Below, in pieces: positions 12,471 through 15,113 of a stretch of DNA of 15,113 bases. The stretch covers positions 1-15,113 of the forward strand of contig DASQWX010000030.1 of the NCBI GenBank assembly GCA_035640035.1, in the 5' to 3' direction. The notes under the pieces are model-generated. The model saw only the letters and a list, made by a program, of their open reading frames with translations, made no database searches and was not told the origin of the DNA. The DNA comes from 13-2-20CM-68-14 sp035640035 (lineage in GTDB: Bacteria > Actinomycetota > Thermoleophilia > Gaiellales > Gaiellaceae). Numbering within the stretch: the stretch's first letter is position 1; every line of letters begins with the position of its first letter. A program made the translations under genes and the position numbers.

Positions 12471-13085
12471 GTGAAACTTTGCCTTGCGCTCATTGCAGCC
12501 GCGGTCATCGGCGCTCTCATCGCAAGCCCGGCACGGGCCAACGGCGACCCGGCCAGCGACGTGCTGCCGTTCACGACGGTGTACCTCTCGATCCAGGATC
12601 CGACGAAGTCGACGGCGGGCCAGGACCTCCTTTCGGTCACCCACGAGGCGGCAAAGAAGACGCGTCCCATCCGCGTCGCCGTGATCAGCCAGCCGAGCGA
12701 CCTCGGATTGATCCAGAGCCTCTGGCCCAAGCCACAGGCATACGCCGAGTTCCTCGGCAAGGAGCTGATCCAGTTCGCGCATTACAGAGGGACGACGCTG
12801 ATCGTGATGCCGAACGGCTACGGGATCTTCGGTCCCCAGGCGGCCAAGGGCAAGCCGGCCCTCGCAAGGCTGCCGAAGCCGCGGACGAGCGACCTCGAGA
12901 AGCTGGCCGGCCGGGGGGTGACGGCGGTCAGGGCGGTCGCGCCTGCGAACGGCTACTTCCTCGCGGCGCCGAAGTCCGGGTCGGGGACACCAGCCTGGCT
13001 GATCATCGTCGGTGCACTCGGAGGCGCCGCCGCCGTCGCCGGGGTGACCTTCTTCGCTCTCCGCCGTTGGCTGCTCGCGCCCTAA
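12471..13085 (+). CDS. Exported, C-terminally anchored protein of unknown function (copper locus)
   Basis: A 204-residue protein: signal peptide MKLCLALIAAAVIGALIASP-ARA (cut near residue 23), an extracytoplasmic domain (24-170) and one C-terminal helix (about 175-197) ending with the basic RRW. The domain reads as alternating strands and helices: TVYLSIQD, PIRVAVISQPSDLGLIQSLW (66-85), YAEFLGKELI and TTLIVMPNGYGIFG (108-121). This layout recalls TPM-type domains, but I see no decisive motif and do not assign it. No His/Cys/Met cluster is present, so direct metal binding is not indicated. GTG at 12471 has no good Shine-Dalgarno sequence. It is the last gene of the locus. Confidence 0.75.
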   Translation: MKLCLALIAAAVIGALIASPARANGDPASDVLPFTTVYLSIQDPTKSTAGQDLLSVTHEAAKKTRPIRVAVISQPSDLGLIQSLWPKPQAYAEFLGKELIQFAHYRGTTLIVMPNGYGIFGPQAAKGKPALARLPKPRTSDLEKLAGRGVTAVRAVAPANGYFLAAPKSGSGTPAWLIIVGALGGAAAVAGVTFFALRRWLLAP

Positions 13086-13115
13086 CGCTTTAGGAAAACA
13101 AGCCGCGGCGGGTGT

Positions 13116-13121
13116 TACCGT
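13116..13121 (+). promoter_or_regulatory. Putative -10 hexamer (TACCGT) of the persulfide dioxygenase-like gene
   Basis: TACCGT ends 9 nt before GTG 13131 in the 45-bp gap after the copper locus. A relatively A/T-rich tract (aacgctttaggaaaaca) lies upstream. A GGAG at 13123-13126 also precedes the start, so this gene may use either initiation mode. Confidence 0.4.
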
Positions 13122-13130
13122 CGGAGAGTC

Positions 13131-14471
13131 GTGATCTTCCGGCAGTTCGTCGACGACGACCTCGGCTGCGCGTCATACCTCGTCGGCGACGAGGAGACGC
13201 ACGAGGCGGTTGTTGTCGATCCCGCCTACGCGATCGAGCAGTACCTGGCCGCCGCGGACCAGGAAGGCGTCCGAATCGTCCGCACGCTGGAGACGCATAC
13301 GCACGCCGACCACGTCTCGGGCCATGGACGCCTGGCGCTCGAGCACGGCGTCCCGGTCGGGATACATCCCGATGCCGAGGTCAAGTACGACCGCGACCCG
13401 CTCGAAGACGGACGCGAGGTCGTGCTCGGAAACGTCGCATTGGGGGTCCTGCACACGCCCGGTCACCGGCCGGAGCATTGCTGCTTCACGGTCATCGATC
13501 GGGCGCGCTCGGAGGAGCCGTGGCTCGTCCTCACCGGCGATTCGCTGTTCGTCGGGGACGCGGCCCGCCCGGATCTCGCGGTCGAGGCGATCGACGGAGC
13601 CCGCGAGCTCTTCGCGAGCCTGCAGCGCCTGCTCGAGCTCCCCGACGGCGTAGAAGTCTTCCCGGGCCACGTCGCGGGCTCGCTCTGCGGCGCCGCGATG
13701 AGCTCGAAGGCCTCGACGACGATCGGGTTCGAGCGGCGCTTCAACTCGATGCTCTCGGCGAGCAACCAGGACGAGTTCGTGAACGCATCGACGCACACGC
13801 GCTCGCCACGGCCGCCGAATCTCGATCGCATCGTCGCGCTCAACCAGGGCCCCTTCCTCGGAGCGCCGGAGCCGCTCGCGGAGACCGACGAGCTCGCGTC
13901 TCCGATCCTCGATATCCGGCCCGCGGGGGTGTTCGGCGCAGGTCACGCGAGCGGCGCCATCAATGTGCCGCTCGCGCGAAAGGGCTTCGCGACCAGGGCT
14001 GCATTCGTGCTGTTCGGCGACGAGTTGCCGCTCATCCAGGCGAGCACGCGCGCGGAGGCAGAGGACGCAGCGCGACGGCTTCGCGCCGTCGGCTTTCTCG
14101 GGCTGCGCGGGTTCGTGCTCCATGCGCCGGAGACCGAGACGCTCGAGGCCGTCAACGTCGACGAGCTCGAGCGACTCGTGGCCGACGACGCGGTCGAGGT
14201 GATCGACGTTCGCGAGCTCTACGAGCGCGATGACGGCTTCATTCCGGGGAGCCGCAACATCCCCTACCGGCTCGTCCGCGAGTACGGCGAAGAGCTGAAG
14301 GAAGAAGGACGGCCGGTGGTGACGATCTGCGATAGCGGCACCAGAGCGGCCGTGGCGGCGAGCGTCCTCGCGGCCTCGGGCGTCGATGCGCGCCCGGTCC
14401 TCCACGGTGGCATCCCGGATTGGGAGGCGCGCGGGGGCTCGACCGTGGGCTTCCGCCGCTGCGGGAGCTAG
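13131..14471 (+). CDS. Persulfide dioxygenase-like metallo-hydrolase fused to two rhodanese domains
   Basis: A 446-residue cytosolic protein. The N-terminal metallo-beta-lactamase domain (1-240) has THTHADHVSGH (His56, His58, Asp60, His61), TPGHRPEH (His112), LTGDSLFVGDAARPDL (Asp137) and VFPGHVAGSLCG (His180). The set matches ETHE1/CstB-type persulfide dioxygenases, whose iron ligands correspond to His56, His112 and Asp137. Two rhodanese-like domains follow. The first (about 255-335; ILDIRPAGVFGAGHASGAIN) has no cysteine in its active-site loop and must be catalytically inactive. The second (about 340-440; VIDVRELYERDDGFIPGSRN) has TICDSGTRAA with Cys400. The likely role is oxidation of glutathione or low-molecular-weight thiol persulfide to sulfite, with sulfur transfer. 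It is apparently a separate unit from the copper genes. Confidence 0.87.
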   Translation: MIFRQFVDDDLGCASYLVGDEETHEAVVVDPAYAIEQYLAAADQEGVRIVRTLETHTHADHVSGHGRLALEHGVPVGIHPDAEVKYDRDPLEDGREVVLGNVALGVLHTPGHRPEHCCFTVIDRARSEEPWLVLTGDSLFVGDAARPDLAVEAIDGARELFASLQRLLELPDGVEVFPGHVAGSLCGAAMSSKASTTIGFERRFNSMLSASNQDEFVNASTHTRSPRPPNLDRIVALNQGPFLGAPEPLAETDELASPILDIRPAGVFGAGHASGAINVPLARKGFATRAAFVLFGDELPLIQASTRAEAEDAARRLRAVGFLGLRGFVLHAPETETLEAVNVDELERLVADDAVEVIDVRELYERDDGFIPGSRNIPYRLVREYGEELKEEGRPVVTICDSGTRAAVAASVLAASGVDARPVLHGGIPDWEARGGSTVGFRRCGS

Positions 14472-14602
14472 GAGGGTTTGGCGCAAAACAGACGGTGCCG
14501 TCGACGAGCGGTTCCCGCCAGGTCGCTGGAGTCCGGGCGCGCTCAGCCGAAAGTCAGGGAGGGCTAGCCCATCGTCCATAGCCGGTTCGCCGACGGCGCC
14601 CG

Positions 14603-14608
14603 TACAGT
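14603..14608 (+). promoter_or_regulatory. Putative leaderless promoter -10 (TACAGT)
   Basis: TACAGT occupies -12 to -7 relative to GTG 14615, the spacing expected when transcription starts exactly at the start codon. AGAGG touches the GTG directly, too close to act as a ribosome binding site. Confidence 0.5.
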
Positions 14609-14614
14609 CAGAGG

Positions 14615-14896
14615 GTGACCAGAGAACAGGTCTTTTTCGCCATTGTCCTAGGCGTCCTGCCGTTCGCGCTGGCGACCTGGATGGGCAGGCACACCGGCCG
14701 GCGAGGCTGGGTCTATGGGCTGCTCAGCTGGATCGGCGTCTTCGTGCTCGCTTACATCGGGGACGCGCCGCCCGCGGAAAATCGGTACGGCTTGGAGAAG
14801 TTCACGCAATGCCGCCACTGCGGACTGCTCATTCCCGCGGGCGCGAAGATTTGCCGGCACTGCCAGCGCAAAGTTCTGCCGCCGCTTCTTCAATAA
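14615..14896 (+). CDS. Small membrane protein with C-terminal zinc ribbon
   Basis: A 93-residue protein with two hydrophobic segments (about 5-23 and 31-48) joined by a short basic loop (GRHTGRRG), so both ends are probably on the same side, likely cytoplasmic. The C-terminal part is a zinc ribbon: CRHCGLLIPAGAKICRHC supplies Cys66, Cys69, Cys80 and Cys83. Small 2TM-plus-zinc-ribbon proteins are widespread and mostly uncharacterised. The start is GTG at 14615, fitting the TACAGT spacing. The preceding 143-bp spacer holds no gene. It converges with the threonine dehydratase gene, 4 nt between stops. Confidence 0.75.
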   Translation: MTREQVFFAIVLGVLPFALATWMGRHTGRRGWVYGLLSWIGVFVLAYIGDAPPAENRYGLEKFTQCRHCGLLIPAGAKICRHCQRKVLPPLLQ

Positions 14897-14900
14897 AGAG

Positions 14901-15113
14901 TCAGGTGAGCCGCTCGACCGTGTAGCCGTGCTCGGCCATCGCGCCGAGCAGGTGCCGGCAGTGCTCCTCGTCTCGGGTCACGAGCGTCAGCTCGACCTCG
15001 GTCTCGGTCACGGGAATGTCCATCCCCTCGCGGTGGTGCTCGACCGCGATCACGTTGCCTCGCTCCTGGGCCACGAGCGAGAGGAGCTTGATCAGCTCGC
15101 CCGGCCGGTCGGC
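14901..15113 (-). CDS. Threonine dehydratase C-terminal ACT domain (3' end only)
   Basis: The last 70 residues of a gene entering from the right edge. The sequence ADRPGELIKLLSLVAQERGN followed by VIAVEHHREGMDIPVTETEV and a GYTVERL ending is the ACT domain at the C-terminus of IlvA/TdcB-type threonine ammonia-lyases, where DRPGEL and VxxVEHHR are characteristic. The enzyme makes 2-oxobutyrate from threonine; the ACT domain binds regulatory amino acids. The catalytic PLP domain is outside the window, so the biosynthetic or catabolic form cannot be decided. Confidence 0.8.
   Translation of the reverse strand, partial: ADRPGELIKLLSLVAQERGNVIAVEHHREGMDIPVTETEVELTLVTRDEEHCRHLLGAMAEHGYTVERLT

Noticed and set aside
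14472..14614. tRNA or small RNA in the spacer before the zinc-ribbon gene
   Set aside because: No cloverleaf or TpsiC-like GGTTCGA arm; only a short gggctagccc palindrome is visible.

Overview
The window is GC-rich DNA, almost fully coding, with many GTG/TTG starts and four-base start/stop overlaps. It looks like a high-GC actinobacterium. The mix of a LiuC-type hydratase with a biotin carboxylase, small secreted Ig-like proteins, a YcnI/CopCD locus and GTCTGGC-type intergenic palindromes suggests Thermoleophilia (Gaiellales/Solirubrobacterales), but that placement is inference. There is no rRNA, tRNA, CRISPR array, transposase or phage gene. No gene-free stretch exceeds 300 bases; the longest is 465-718.

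Layout. 1-464 (minus): start of a DapA/NanA-family aldolase, cut by the window edge. 465-718: very GC-rich repeat-bearing spacer. 719-3066 (plus): a LiuC-like enoyl-CoA hydratase overlapping a compact biotin carboxylase/BCCP protein, an acyl-CoA degradation pair lacking its carboxyltransferase. 3181-3801 (plus): secreted Ig-like protein. A strong UUCG hairpin separates it from the convergent pair SCP2-domain protein and Fsr-like MFS transporter (5370-3857, minus), which has a perfect Crp/GlxR-type palindrome upstream. 5420-5665 (minus): small helical protein. 5756-8373 (plus): leucyl aminopeptidase PepA, translationally coupled to an acyl-CoA dehydrogenase whose 3' end is partly duplicated among REP-like palindromes.

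8543-13085 (plus): a six-gene cell-envelope copper locus. It comprises a His-rich two-domain lipoprotein, a four-helix membrane protein with a His/Cys cluster, YcnI (DUF1775), a CopC-CopD-YtkA-like fusion, a 35-residue membrane microprotein and a signal-peptide plus C-terminal-anchor protein. Three of the junctions are start/stop overlaps. This is the best candidate for an undescribed system: YcnI and CopCD are known copper proteins, while the other four are not recognisable by name.

13131-14471 (plus): persulfide dioxygenase-like metallo-beta-lactamase fused to two rhodanese domains. 14615-14896 (plus): small membrane protein with a zinc ribbon. 14901-15113 (minus): C-terminal ACT domain of a threonine dehydratase, cut by the window edge.

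A recurring pattern: seven genes that begin transcription units have a TANNNT hexamer ending 6-9 nt before the start codon, mostly without a Shine-Dalgarno sequence. This suggests widespread leaderless or near-leaderless transcripts.
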